Positions 25,985 to 35,010 of a stretch of 64,000 bases of DNA are shown piece by piece. Positions within the stretch are counted from its first letter, which is position 1; each line of letters opens with the position of its first letter. Source of the DNA: Bacillus siamensis KCTC 13613 (GTDB taxonomy: Bacteria; Bacillota; Bacilli; Bacillales; Bacillaceae); the NCBI RefSeq assembly GCF_000262045.1, contig NZ_AJVF01000013.1, forward strand, positions 496,001 to 560,000, written 5' to 3'. Below the pieces are notes generated by a model. It had not been told where the DNA came from and searched no databases. It saw nothing but the letters and a program-made list of their open reading frames with translations. A program made the translations under genes and the position numbers.

Positions 25985-27203
25985 ATAGTAATCCGTCCTG
26001 TTCATATAAATAAGAGTAAGGCAGATCAATAAATAAATACATATTGTCATCCATCGGGTATGAAAAGGTTCTGATCATCTCACCCGTTTCAATATCACTG
26101 TACAGGTCACTGAAAAAGCCTTTTCTTGAATTACGCATCTTCATGATGTTTTCTAGAAAGTACGGACGCCAGCTCCAGTTTTTCTCCATGTATTCAGGCT
26201 GATAAAGCCATTCGCCTGATTGCTTGAACACATTTCCCGTCAGCTGATAGCCTTCTTCATCACACATATAAATTCTGAAGCAGCAGTCCGTCAGGTTTTC
26301 CGCCAGTTTCTTAATAAACTCATCATCCGCCTGATGGGTTTTCTTCAGCTCGGAAACTGCCTGATTGACCCGCTTATAAAAATTCTCAGAGTGTTCGTAT
26401 ACTGTCTCCAGCTTCTTTTTTTCTCTCGTGATAAATTGCTGAAACTCTGTTTTCAAGCGTGCTTTTAACAGGCTCCGGTCTATAAAATCGCCGCTCGGCG
26501 CCTGCAGATAATAGCCTTGAAAAAATCGGCCTCCGTTTCTCCATGCGTACTGGAGCTGGAAATCAGCTTCTATATCTTCATACAGCAGCGCGGCGCCGAT
26601 TTTTCTCGCCAGCAATGAAATGCTGTACAGCACATGCTCATAGGATGGTGACGGCTGAGATACCTTCAGCGCCTGCAAATCTATTTTCAGAAGGTCCGGT
26701 GAAAGGAGCGCGATTCTGTCCAGGTTGCTGCTCTCCTTACCTATATTGTCCACCGCGATTTTAATGCCGTATGTACGATAGTAGGCAAGCATATGATACA
26801 GCTGTTCAATGTCGCCTTCGAAATTGTGCTCGGTGATCTCAAGCACAATACGGTTCAATTCAATGCCCTGCTCTTCGTATTCTTTCAAAAGCTCAAGAAA
26901 GCTTTCGCCGTGGTCAAGCATCAATACATTCGCATCCTGATTGATAAAAATCAACAGATCACGATCAGCTTCTTTAAACCTCTCCAGCGCCTGCCTGATG
27001 ACTCTGTCATCGACCTCAAGCTTATATTCTTCCGGAATGCCGGAATCTAAGAAAAACGGCCCTAGGCTCTCAATCTCCGCATCTGCCAAAATCCGGCCAA
27101 GCACTTCGTAGCCTACGACTCTTTGTTCCTCAGCGTTAAAAATCGCTTGGTAATACGGAATGACATCATCAATATTCGTCAGTATATCAAGTGGGTCCAA
27201 CAT
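25983..27203 (-). CDS. ykuI: EAL-domain c-di-GMP-binding protein YkuI
   Basis: 406 residues: an EAL domain (about 10-245) and a C-terminal PAS/Cache-like domain (about 275-400) joined by a helix. The signature motif reads YEVLGRI, so EAL is EVL here; the B. subtilis protein binds c-di-GMP but shows little phosphodiesterase activity. Other EAL-family segments such as EITEHNF and KIAVDNIGKESSN are present. Likely a c-di-GMP sensor rather than an enzyme. Confidence 0.9.
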   Translation of the reverse strand: MLDPLDILTNIDDVIPYYQAIFNAEEQRVVGYEVLGRILADAEIESLGPFFLDSGIPEEYKLEVDDRVIRQALERFKEADRDLLIFINQDANVLMLDHGESFLELLKEYEEQGIELNRIVLEITEHNFEGDIEQLYHMLAYYRTYGIKIAVDNIGKESSNLDRIALLSPDLLKIDLQALKVSQPSPSYEHVLYSISLLARKIGAALLYEDIEADFQLQYAWRNGGRFFQGYYLQAPSGDFIDRSLLKARLKTEFQQFITREKKKLETVYEHSENFYKRVNQAVSELKKTHQADDEFIKKLAENLTDCCFRIYMCDEEGYQLTGNVFKQSGEWLYQPEYMEKNWSWRPYFLENIMKMRNSRKGFFSDLYSDIETGEMIRTFSYPMDDNMYLFIDLPYSYLYEQDGLL

Positions 27204-27335
27204 GTTATCACCTGCTTCTCTATCTTTGTCTGATTATACACAATTATATCAGCACCACAAATGTTTAGATCAGGGGAAAAGGAGGCAGTATGGCAGCAGC
27301 TTAAAGTAAAAGGGGGACATTTTTAAGATCACTCT

Positions 27336-27893
27336 TTAGACCGGTTCATTAAGGACGTTGTTCATTTGTTTCACAATCACAAATAAAAGTATAAATATAA
27401 GAGCATTATAACCGGCAGCTGTCCAAAAGTAATGACTCCAATCGGTACTGTTAAACACCCAATCATCATCATGTTTCAACTGAAAGAAAGTTCCTTTTTT
27501 ATCTAACGTGCCAAATGTAAGGGTTGTGAACCCGCCAACACTCTTGGAAACGTCAACTCCATACATTGAACCGGCATGATCAGTATGATTTATTGGCATA
27601 TACGTATAATCAGATAAATTTGTTTCCGCCAGCTTGGTCGGGAGAGACACATATAATACAGCCGATGTATCGCCTCCGAGCCCGCTCAAATACTCCCTGG
27701 CTTTAATAAATTTCGTTTCATCAGGAAAATCGATGTGATATAGCTTTTCAAATCTGATTATTTCATCAGATGTAAGATGGGTATTTTGATAATACTCTGG
27801 AGTAAAAGCACAAATAATAAAGTACCAAATATTAAAGATGATAACTAAACTGCTTAAAAATAGTACAACAAACCATTTTAATAATTTCTTCAC
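27336..27893 (-). CDS. two-helix membrane protein at the ykuH position
   Basis: 185 residues with membrane helices at about 6-30 and 155-178 and an extracellular domain between them, containing FTTLTFGTLDKKGTFF. Base composition is more AT-rich than the flanking genes. Its place between fadH and ykuI matches ykuH of B. subtilis, but I cannot confirm homology from memory. The fadG gene that separates fadH from ykuH in B. subtilis is missing. Function unknown. Confidence 0.7.
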   Translation of the reverse strand: MKKLLKWFVVLFLSSLVIIFNIWYFIICAFTPEYYQNTHLTSDEIIRFEKLYHIDFPDETKFIKAREYLSGLGGDTSAVLYVSLPTKLAETNLSDYTYMPINHTDHAGSMYGVDVSKSVGGFTTLTFGTLDKKGTFFQLKHDDDWVFNSTDWSHYFWTAAGYNALIFILLFVIVKQMNNVLNEPV

Positions 27894-27944
27894 TTAATCG
27901 CCCCTTAATCTTTCAAAATTATATCATAATTTTGAATAGAAAAT

Positions 27945-27983
27945 AAAACAAGCGAACGGTCGGCTTTGACGTTCGCTTGTTTT
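27945..27983. terminator. terminator of fadH
   Basis: 13-bp perfect stem AAAACAAGCGAAC / GTTCGCTTGTTTT. Confidence 0.9.
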
Positions 27984-28011
27984 GCAAAATAGTCAATATA
28001 CATACGAAAAA

Positions 28012-28776
28012 TTAAAACGGATAAGGATTCAGCCACTGCCCGCCGTCCATTGTGATACAATCCCCGTTTATGTAGGACGCTTCATCAGAAAGCAAAAACG
28101 CTGCCAACGCGGCGATTTCTTCCGGTGTGCCCAGCCGGCCAAGCGGGACACTGTTCATAGTGCGGAACATTGCTTTTTCCGATTCAAACAGTTTCTCCGC
28201 ACCGCCTGTTCGTTCAATCGGGCCTGGGGCTATCGCGTTTGTGCGGATGCCGTATTTGCTCCCCCATTCAACGGCCAGCGTTCTTGTCAGTGACAATACC
28301 CCCGCTTTGGCTGCAGCGGAATGAACGACCCCTGCTCCCGCTCCCCATGCGTATGTGGCGGCCATATTCAATATGACACCCTTCTGCTTTTGCTCGATCC
28401 AATGCCTTGCCGCGGCTTGGCTGCAAAAAAAAGTGCCGTTTAAAACAATCTCAATAACCGCTTTCCATCCGTTGGGCGTCAGCTTTTCTGCCGGGCAAAT
28501 AAAATTACCGGCCGCATTGTTAATCAGCGCATCAAGCCGGCCAAAGACCTTTACCGCTTCTGTCATCATGTCTGAAGCGGCGGATTCTGAACGGACATCC
28601 ATTTGAAAACAGGCAACCTGTCCCTCAAAGGTCTCAATTTCTTTTCTAGTTTCCTCAAGTGCTTCCTGGTTTCTCCCCGTCACCATGACGTGCCATCCCA
28701 GTTCAGCCTGTTTTTTCGCCATTGCTTTTCCCATGCCGCTTGAACCGCCTGTAATGATTACCGCTTTCTTATCCAT
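28012..28776 (-). CDS. fadH: 2,4-dienoyl-CoA reductase FadH
   Basis: 254-residue short-chain dehydrogenase/reductase that reduces 2,4-dienoyl-CoA during beta-oxidation of unsaturated fatty acids. The NADPH-binding TGGSSGMG is at residues 9-16, and the product is near identical to the B. subtilis protein. I start at ATG 28776 behind GGGGTGGGG; an open frame reaches 56 codons further upstream but crosses the operator. A FadR box lies 21 bp upstream. In B. subtilis fadG follows in the operon; here it is gone and a strong terminator follows fadH. Confidence 0.93.
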   Translation of the reverse strand: MDKKAVIITGGSSGMGKAMAKKQAELGWHVMVTGRNQEALEETRKEIETFEGQVACFQMDVRSESAASDMMTEAVKVFGRLDALINNAAGNFICPAEKLTPNGWKAVIEIVLNGTFFCSQAAARHWIEQKQKGVILNMAATYAWGAGAGVVHSAAAKAGVLSLTRTLAVEWGSKYGIRTNAIAPGPIERTGGAEKLFESEKAMFRTMNSVPLGRLGTPEEIAALAAFLLSDEASYINGDCITMDGGQWLNPYPF

Positions 28777-28796
28777 AACAACCCCACCCCTTTTAT

Positions 28797-28814
28797 TGAA
28801 TGAATAATCATTCA
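28797..28814 (-). promoter_or_regulatory. FadR operator of fadH
   Basis: TGAATGAATAATCATTCA is an 18-bp palindrome (only the central two bases break symmetry) that fits the FadR consensus of Bacillus beta-oxidation genes. Confidence 0.88.
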
Positions 28815-28919
28815 CAATTCTATCACAGATGTCTCTGCCCGTCATTACATGCTGAGAAGGGATTTTCCGGCCAAGCTGATGATATAATAGAAAAACTCTG
28901 ACAAAGGTTGGTTTTACAT

Positions 28920-29783
28920 ATGGAGAAAATGACGAGAAGAACATTTTTAAAAAGAGGATTCGGCATTTTTGGCGCGGCTCTTGCGACGGCTTGCGGAGGC
29001 TACGGCTATGCCCGGTATATTGAACCGCGTATGATTGAAATCACCCGGCATACAATTACCAGCCGCCTGATTCCACGCGGCTTTGACAATTTTAAAATCG
29101 TTCAATTCAGCGATACGCATCTCAGTGACGTGTTTACAACCGAAGACTTGAATAAAACAGCGGAAAAGATCAATCAGCTGAAGCCTGATCTGCTTATCTT
29201 TACGGGAGATTTAATTGATAAGCCGCATTTATATCATGATTATCAGCATGCGCTCGCCGTGCTGCAAAGGCTTGAAGCTCCTTTCGGCAAACTTTGTGTA
29301 TACGGGAACCATGACCACGGAGGCTACGGCACGAACACGTACAAGGCGCTGATGGAAGCGGCTGATTTTCAAGTGCTTCGCAACGGCTTTCGCCAGGTGC
29401 AGCTGGCAGATGGAAGCCGGATTGAACTTGCGGCTTTGGATGATTTAATGCTCGGAAAGCCAGATTATGCAGGCACTCTATCCCGTCTTTCCGAAGATGC
29501 GTTTTCCATTTTACTCGTTCACGAGCCGGATGCCGCACTCAAAATCGGCGGACATCCCGTAAACCTGCAGCTGTCGGGACATACTCACGGCGGTCAGGTG
29601 CAGCTTCCGTTTTTCGGGCCTCTCATTACGCCCCCTTACGGAAAAACGTATACCGACGGCATGTATACACTGCATGACACAACCGTTTATGTCAATCGCG
29701 GGCTCGGTACGACAAGGCTGCCGTATCGATTTTTAGCAAGACCGGAAATCACGCTGTTCACATTGAAAACCGTACAAAAATAA
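28920..29783 (+). CDS. ykuE: Tat-exported metallophosphoesterase YkuE
   Basis: 287 residues. The N terminus [15 protein letters not shown] has the twin-arginine motif and is followed by a hydrophobic stretch, so export is by the Tat system. Metal ligands of the calcineurin-like fold are visible: [22 protein letters not shown] and SGHTHGG. In B. subtilis it is a TatAyCy substrate found at the cell wall. ATG 28920 is chosen over an upstream in-frame GTG because it directly precedes the Tat signal. Divergent from fadH. Confidence 0.93.
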   Translation: MEKMTRRTFLKRGFGIFGAALATACGGYGYARYIEPRMIEITRHTITSRLIPRGFDNFKIVQFSDTHLSDVFTTEDLNKTAEKINQLKPDLLIFTGDLIDKPHLYHDYQHALAVLQRLEAPFGKLCVYGNHDHGGYGTNTYKALMEAADFQVLRNGFRQVQLADGSRIELAALDDLMLGKPDYAGTLSRLSEDAFSILLVHEPDAALKIGGHPVNLQLSGHTHGGQVQLPFFGPLITPPYGKTYTDGMYTLHDTTVYVNRGLGTTRLPYRFLARPEITLFTLKTVQK

Positions 29784-29851
29784 GACTTTTATCCCGATGC
29801 ACAAACAGCCCCTCCTTAATATGTATATGGAAAAGAACAAAAAGGAGGGTG

Positions 29852-30352
29852 ATGAAACTGCTGACCTATCAAGTGAAACAAGGAGAAACCATCTCAAGCA
29901 TTGCGCAAGACTTCAGAATAAGCACGGCCGCTCTCCTTCAGGCAAATCCCTCAATCCAATCGGTCATTTATGCGGGACAGCATATTATCATACCGAATCT
30001 TCCCGACCCATCCACTATTCCCTATTCCATTGTCGTGTATATCGGAGCGAAGAAACTGGAGTTATACCGCCTTGGCAGGCTCATCCGTACGTATCCGATC
30101 GCAGTCGGAAAAATATTGACGACCACGCCGACCGGGGAATTTTACATCGTGAATCGCCAGCCTAAGCCCGGAGGCCCGTTCGGCGCTTATTGGCTCAGCC
30201 TCTCTAAGCTCCATTACGGCATTCACGGGACAAATAATCCTTCCTCCATCGGCAAAGCGGTATCAAAAGGTTGCATCCGCATGTATAATCAGGACGTCAC
30301 TGAACTTGCCGCTACCGTCCCTAATGGAACAAGGGTGACGATTATCAGATAG
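29852..30352 (+). CDS. ykuD: L,D-transpeptidase YkuD with LysM domain
   Basis: About 166 residues. An N-terminal LysM domain (about 4-50, [14 protein letters not shown]) binds peptidoglycan; the YkuD catalytic domain ends with [20 protein letters not shown] carrying the active-site His and Cys. It makes 3-3 cross-links, in B. subtilis in the spore coat/cortex. The start is uncertain: ATG 29852 is only 3 bases after GGAGG, whereas CTG 29858, which aligns with the B. subtilis start, has a 9-base spacing. Downstream of ykuE. Confidence 0.92.
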   Translation: MKLLTYQVKQGETISSIAQDFRISTAALLQANPSIQSVIYAGQHIIIPNLPDPSTIPYSIVVYIGAKKLELYRLGRLIRTYPIAVGKILTTTPTGEFYIVNRQPKPGGPFGAYWLSLSKLHYGIHGTNNPSSIGKAVSKGCIRMYNQDVTELAATVPNGTRVTIIR

Positions 30353-30427
30353 AAAGATCTCATTTGTTTATGGAACGAGCTGATGATAATATATTACAGT
30401 GGGACCTTTAGGGTAAGGAGCGTGTTT

Positions 30428-31720
30428 ATGGATATATTTAAAAATCGCAATTTTGTCCGTTTATTTTTCGCAGCACTCGCTTCTCAAATGGGAACGACTG
30501 TAGGTAATATGGCTTTCGCTTTTTACTTGCTGGATCGCTTTGCCAACCAGCCGGCATACACGACTTTGGCAGAGCTGATGTATTCGCTGCCGACAGTTTT
30601 CGTATTTCTGATTGTCGGTGTCGCAGCTGACCGGCTCGACAGGAAAAAGGTCGCAGAAAATTGTGACTGGATCAGGGCGGGACTGACGATCGTATTGTTT
30701 GCGGCATTATACAGCGGGAATATTCCTCTCGTGTTCTGCATTTTGTTCATCAGAAGCGCCGTGACCAAGTTCTTTTTCCCGGCGGAAGCCAGCCTTGTAC
30801 AAGCTATTCTGCCTAAGGAGCATTATGCGAAAGCAGCGGGACTTAACCAGATCCTGTTCAGCATCTTTATGGTATTCGGCGTCGGTATGGGTGCGTTTAT
30901 GTATAAAACGATCGGTGTGCACGGAGCCATTATCCTTGATTTTGTCAGCTTTATTGTGTCAGGCTTTCTGATTCGCGCCTGCCGCATTCCGATAGAAGCC
31001 CGTCAGCCGAACGGCCCTTTTAAATGGGGAGATTCGTTTCTGAAAGACTCGGTCGCTGATTTTAAAGAAGGGATCGTATATATTATTAAAAACAAATTGC
31101 TTGCTTCTCTTATTTTCGGATTTTTTATTTTTGGATTTGTCAACGGCGGCTTTGCCGTACTGCCGATGTTTACGATGAAATACGGACTTGCGCCCGATCA
31201 TTACGAATCACACACTTCCATCTTCACCGTCGCACTCGGCTTCGGTTTGCTTGCCGGAAGTGTGATCGGAACGATGATCGCGAAAAAAGTCAAACCGCAT
31301 CATTTGATGTCGCTTCCGATTTTGGCTGCCGGACTGCTCATTTTTGTCCTCGGCTATACGGATCAGCTGTGGATTTATTATGCGTCGGCTTTTGTCCTCG
31401 GAATGTGCATCGGACCTGTCAATATCGCCATCGGCGGCTGGATGCCGAAAATCGTTCATCCGAAAATAATGGGCCGGGTCAGCGGCTGGCAGGATCCCTT
31501 TATGATGTTTGCCCAATCGATTACACTCGGACTTGTCGCCCTGTTATTTCCGAAATTCGTTTCCAATATTGATTACCTTTATTACGGCATGGGAATCGTG
31601 ATTTTGGCGGTATTTGTGTTCTATTTTATCGCCCTTCCGAAGTACAGCGCCGAGGCGGCGGAAATCGATGTGCAGCAATCATTAAAAGCTGATTCTGAAA
31701 AACATGCGAATCCTGTCTAA
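30428..31720 (+). CDS. ykuC: MFS transporter YkuC
   Basis: 430 residues with about twelve membrane helices and the MFS loop motif GVAADRLDRKK between helices 2 and 3. It resembles the macrolide-efflux (MefA-type) branch; the substrate is not known. ATG 30428 follows TAAGGAG and gives the B. subtilis length; an in-frame start 15 codons upstream lacks a ribosome site. Confidence 0.87.
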   Translation: MDIFKNRNFVRLFFAALASQMGTTVGNMAFAFYLLDRFANQPAYTTLAELMYSLPTVFVFLIVGVAADRLDRKKVAENCDWIRAGLTIVLFAALYSGNIPLVFCILFIRSAVTKFFFPAEASLVQAILPKEHYAKAAGLNQILFSIFMVFGVGMGAFMYKTIGVHGAIILDFVSFIVSGFLIRACRIPIEARQPNGPFKWGDSFLKDSVADFKEGIVYIIKNKLLASLIFGFFIFGFVNGGFAVLPMFTMKYGLAPDHYESHTSIFTVALGFGLLAGSVIGTMIAKKVKPHHLMSLPILAAGLLIFVLGYTDQLWIYYASAFVLGMCIGPVNIAIGGWMPKIVHPKIMGRVSGWQDPFMMFAQSITLGLVALLFPKFVSNIDYLYYGMGIVILAVFVFYFIALPKYSAEAAEIDVQQSLKADSEKHANPV

Positions 31721-31726
31721 TAAAGG

Positions 31727-31767
31727 AAAAAAATGCGCCCTTTTCATCAGAAAAAGGCGTATTTTTA
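31727..31767 (+). terminator. terminator of ykuC
   Basis: Stem AAAAATGCGCC... / AGGCGTATTTTT with a T-rich end on the plus strand; one mismatch in the stem. Confidence 0.7.
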
Positions 31768-31842
31768 TATTCAATATTTGCATTTCAACGCTAAAAAAGT
31801 ATAATCTATATATGAACTTGATCAACGCAAAGGAGAGAAATA

Positions 31843-32307
31843 ATGGACGACCACGCTTATTCGAAAGAGCTGCAGCCAACCATCGAGAATCTTTCAAAAG
31901 CTGTTTATACTGTGAACCGCCATGCAAAAACCGCCCCCAACCCTAAATACCTTTATCTGCTGAAAAAACGGGCATTACAAAAGCTTGTGAAAGAAGGCAA
32001 AGGGAAAAAAATAGGGCTTCACTTTTCAAATAATCCCAGGTTTAGCCAACAGCAGTCAGACGTACTTATCTCTATCGGAGACTACTATTTTCACATGCCT
32101 CCAACAAAAGAAGACTTCCAGCATCTTCCGCATTTAGGTACGTTAAATCAATCGTACCGCAATCCTAAAGCACAAATGTCTTTGACAAAAGCGAAAAACT
32201 TATTGCAAAAATATGTGGGCTTAAAGGAAAAACCGCTGGCCGCCAACAGGCAGCAGCCCGCTTATCATAAACCCGTGTTTAAAAAACTTGGTGAGAGTTA
32301 TTTTTAA
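31843..32307 (+). CDS. ykyB: conserved protein YkyB
   Basis: 154-residue basic cytosolic protein, rich in lysine, with no membrane segment or motif I recognise. Its N-terminal half (YSKELQPTIENLSKAVYTVN) is conserved among Bacillus YkyB proteins. Start at ATG 31843 behind AAAGGAGAG. Convergent with cheV, sharing a strong terminator. Function unknown. Confidence 0.82.
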   Translation: MDDHAYSKELQPTIENLSKAVYTVNRHAKTAPNPKYLYLLKKRALQKLVKEGKGKKIGLHFSNNPRFSQQQSDVLISIGDYYFHMPPTKEDFQHLPHLGTLNQSYRNPKAQMSLTKAKNLLQKYVGLKEKPLAANRQQPAYHKPVFKKLGESYF

Positions 32308-32316
32308 TTCCGCCGC

Positions 32317-32349
32317 AAAAAAGCCGATGCATGACGCATCGGCTTTTTT
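32317..32349. terminator. bidirectional terminator between ykyB and cheV
   Basis: Perfect 14-bp stem AAAAAAGCCGATGC / GCATCGGCTTTTTT with a 5-base loop. Confidence 0.94.
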
Positions 32350-33261
32350 CTATTCAATCACGTACGTATCCACTTTTTTAATTAACTCGCTGATTTCAGG
32401 CTTGCTGATCTGTTCATCCGCTCCGACGACTTCGCCCCGGTGGCGCAGGTCATCCGTAATCAGGGACGAAAAGATCATAATCGGCACGTCAGAGCTTTGC
32501 GGGTTATCCTTAAGGAGCTTCGTCAAACGGTGCCCGTCCATTTTCGGCATCTCAATGTCACTGATGATCATGTCAATATGGTCTGACAGATTTGCTCCTT
32601 TATCCGTCAATTCCACGACATAATCATACGCTTCTTTTCCATTTTCAAACGTAACGATTTCACTGTACCCCGCTTCAGTCAGTTCATCCGTCAAAAGGCG
32701 CATCAGAAGCGGCGAATCTTCTACGATAATCAGTTTTTTACCCGCCCGTCTTTCATCAAATCCTTCCTGATGGACATGGTAAGTCTCAACTCCGGATGCC
32801 GATTCAATGTCGTAAATGATCTTTTCATAATCAGGTAAAAAGATCATCGTGTCTTCCAGTTTAATGATACCCGTTAAGTGCCGCTCCATGCCCTGATTCA
32901 GCGAAGTCGGCTTTTCAATCGCCTCCCAGGACACCCTGTGGATCTGTGATACGGAACCGACGTGAAAGACGATTTTCCGCTTGTTGAATTCTGTCACGAT
33001 ATATTTATCGTCTTTTGCCCCTTCGGCATCAACGTCGAAAAAGGTGTACAGGCTGATGACGGGAAGAATTTCGCCTCTCAGCTTAATCATCCCTTCTACG
33101 TCTTTGTGAGACTGGGGCACAGATGTGACATCTACCGGCTGAATGATTTCCCGGACTTTCATCACATTTATGCCAAATGTATTGACGCCTACTTCAAATT
33201 TGACGATTTCTAATTCATTTGTGCCTGAATCCAATAAAATATCGTATTGTTGTAAAGACAA
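32350..33261 (-). CDS. cheV: chemotaxis coupling protein CheV
   Basis: 303 residues: a CheW-like domain (about 15-150) that couples receptors to CheA, and a response-regulator receiver domain (about 175-300) with phosphoacceptor aspartate in [12 protein letters not shown]. Phosphorylation supports adaptation. A SigD-type -10 GCCGATAT lies 40 bp upstream, fitting co-expression with motility genes. Confidence 0.95.
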   Translation of the reverse strand: MSLQQYDILLDSGTNELEIVKFEVGVNTFGINVMKVREIIQPVDVTSVPQSHKDVEGMIKLRGEILPVISLYTFFDVDAEGAKDDKYIVTEFNKRKIVFHVGSVSQIHRVSWEAIEKPTSLNQGMERHLTGIIKLEDTMIFLPDYEKIIYDIESASGVETYHVHQEGFDERRAGKKLIIVEDSPLLMRLLTDELTEAGYSEIVTFENGKEAYDYVVELTDKGANLSDHIDMIISDIEMPKMDGHRLTKLLKDNPQSSDVPIMIFSSLITDDLRHRGEVVGADEQISKPEISELIKKVDTYVIE

Positions 33262-33300
33262 TTCAATCCCTCGCTATCCGCATTCAGTATTGTACTGTTT

Positions 33301-33327
33301 ATATCGGCTGTAAACGGAAAAAGTGAA
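33301..33327 (-). promoter_or_regulatory. SigD-type promoter of cheV
   Basis: Minus strand -10 GCCGATAT (33301-33308) is an exact SigD match; the -35 position 15 bp upstream reads TTCA, a weak match to TAAA. Confidence 0.65.
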
Positions 33328-33387
33328 TGTATTCGGTCCAACTGGCCATGAACTCTTTATAAAAAGATTCTTTTTTCCGATATCCCA

Positions 33388-33415
33388 TTGACTTTTTGAC
33401 ATCGAGTGGTAAAAT
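33388..33415 (+). promoter_or_regulatory. promoter of the small gene at 33450
   Basis: -35 TTGACT (33388-33393), 16-bp spacer, extended -10 TGGTAAAAT (TAAAAT at 33410-33415). Confidence 0.65.
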
Positions 33416-33449
33416 AGTCAAGGATTTTTCAGGAAGAAGGGTGTAATAA

Positions 33450-33611
33450 ATGGGTACAGTAGTTATATTCGACCAAGATCAAATGACGGTGTTAGAAGAT
33501 ATCAGCAAAACGGCTTACCTGCAAATGAAAAAAGAAGCGAATGAGTGTCGCGATAAGCCCGCTCCGTATATCGTATGGCGGGAAAACATCAGCTTTGAAT
33601 ACGGGTATTAA
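33450..33611 (+). CDS. 53-residue conserved small protein
   Basis: Encodes a 53-residue soluble acidic protein beginning MGTVVIFDQDQMTVLEDIS and ending ENISFEYGY, with one cysteine. It has a ribosome site (AGAAGGG), a good promoter (33388-33415) and its own terminator, so it is a real monocistronic gene. It lies between cheV and patA. I do not recognise the family. Confidence 0.75.
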   Translation: MGTVVIFDQDQMTVLEDISKTAYLQMKKEANECRDKPAPYIVWRENISFEYGY

Positions 33612-33654
33612 TGACATTCGCCACATATCACAATAGATAGATCATGATACAATG

Positions 33655-33690
33655 AAGACAATCATTTCAGCTGGTTGTCTTATTTTTTTC
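33655..33690 (+). terminator. terminator of the small gene upstream of patA
   Basis: Stem AAGACAA / TTGTCTT followed by a run of seven T. Confidence 0.75.
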
Positions 33691-33748
33691 TGAAAGAAGG
33701 TATGTTTTCACATATCGGACATATACTCGGGATAGTTCACTTAAATAG

Positions 33749-33776
33749 ATGACAAATGCTCAGCTAGTGGTAAAAT
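33749..33776 (+). promoter_or_regulatory. patA promoter
   Basis: -35 ATGACA (33749-33754), 16-bp spacer, extended -10 TGGTAAAAT (TAAAAT at 33771-33776). The 13-mer AGTGGTAAAATAG is identical to that in the promoter at 33388-33415. Confidence 0.6.
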
Positions 33777-33812
33777 AGGATAAACTCAATATATAGTATA
33801 AGGTGATGAATT

Positions 33813-34982
33813 ATGGAACATTTGCTTAATCCGAATGTAAAAGAAATTGAAATTTCAGGAATTCGCAAATTCTCAAATCTTGTAGCTCAGCACGATAATG
33901 TGATTTCGCTTACGATCGGCCAGCCGGATTTCTTCACGCCGCACCATGTCAAAGCGGCGGCCAAAAAAGCAATCGACGAGAACGCTACGGCGTATACTCC
34001 GAATGCGGGCGGTCTTGAGCTGAGACAGGCCGTACAGCTTTATATGAAGAAAAAAGCGGATCTGAATTATGAAGCCGAAACGGAAATCATCGTCACAACC
34101 GGGGCGAGCCAAGCGATTGACGCGTCTTTGCGGACGATTTTATCTCCCGGCGATGAAGTCATTCTGCCCGGACCGATTTATCCTGGCTATGAACCGATTA
34201 TCCGCATGTCAGGCGCCGTTCCCGTTCATGTGGACACGACGACACACGGATTTAAGCTGACGGCGCGGCTCATTGAAGAATCGCTGACGCCTAAAACAAA
34301 ATGCGTCATTCTTCCTTATCCGTCAAATCCGACCGGAGTGACATTGTCAGAAGAAGAGCTGAAAAACATCGCAGCCGTGCTGAAAGGCAGAAATGTTTTT
34401 GTACTGTCGGATGAGATTTACAGCGAATTAACCTATGACAGACCGCATTACTCAATCGCGTCTTTTTTGAGAGACCAGACGATCGTGATCAACGGGCTGT
34501 CAAAATCACACAGCATGACGGGCTGGAGAATCGGTTTCATTTTCGCACCGAAAGACATTGCCAAGCATATCTTAAAAGTTCACCAGTACAGTGTAACATG
34601 CGCGTCCTCGATCTCCCAGAAAGCGGCGCTTGAAGCGGTGACAAACGGCGTTGATGATGCGCTTATTATGAGAGAACAGTATAAAAAGCGGCTTGATTAT
34701 GTATATGACCGTCTTGTGTCAATGGGGCTTGACGTCGTAAAGCCGTCAGGCGCATTTTATATCTTCCCTTCCATTAAGTCATTCGGAATGTCATCGTTTG
34801 ATTTTAGTATGGCTCTTTTAGAGGATGCAGGTGTGGCTCTAGTGCCCGGCAGCTCTTTTTCAAAGTTGGGTGAAGGGTATGTGAGGCTGTCATTCGCATA
34901 TTCACTGGATACATTGAGAGAAGGTTTGGACCGGCTGGAAGCATTTATTTTAAAAACGAGAGAATCCATGCAGACTATTTAA
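33813..34982 (+). CDS. patA: aminotransferase A (PatA)
   Basis: 389-residue PLP-dependent class I/II aminotransferase. The PLP lysine sits in NGLSKSHSMTGWRIG, preceded by the cofactor aspartate segment FVLSDEIYSEL and the PYPSNPTG motif. In B. subtilis it acts as an N-acetyl-L,L-diaminopimelate aminotransferase candidate, which would complete the DapH/DapL branch encoded 13 kb to the left. Start follows AAGGTGATG. Confidence 0.92.
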   Translation: MEHLLNPNVKEIEISGIRKFSNLVAQHDNVISLTIGQPDFFTPHHVKAAAKKAIDENATAYTPNAGGLELRQAVQLYMKKKADLNYEAETEIIVTTGASQAIDASLRTILSPGDEVILPGPIYPGYEPIIRMSGAVPVHVDTTTHGFKLTARLIEESLTPKTKCVILPYPSNPTGVTLSEEELKNIAAVLKGRNVFVLSDEIYSELTYDRPHYSIASFLRDQTIVINGLSKSHSMTGWRIGFIFAPKDIAKHILKVHQYSVTCASSISQKAALEAVTNGVDDALIMREQYKKRLDYVYDRLVSMGLDVVKPSGAFYIFPSIKSFGMSSFDFSMALLEDAGVALVPGSSFSKLGEGYVRLSFAYSLDTLREGLDRLEAFILKTRESMQTI

Positions 34983-35010
34983 ACAACGGCGTTACGCCGT
35001 TGTTTTTTAT
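34982..35010. terminator. bidirectional terminator between patA and kinA
   Basis: Stem AACAACGGCG / CGCCGTTGTT with a 3-base loop and T run; it overlaps the patA stop codon. Confidence 0.9.

Noticed and set aside
27281-27312. Plus-strand AAAGGAGG followed by a four-codon frame (MAAA)
   Set aside because: The ribosome site is good, but a four-residue product with no promoter or downstream gene is more likely a chance or decayed sequence.
28777-28944. 56-codon N-terminal extension of fadH
   Set aside because: It would translate across the FadR operator and overlap ykuE; the ATG at 28776 gives the family length with a ribosome site.
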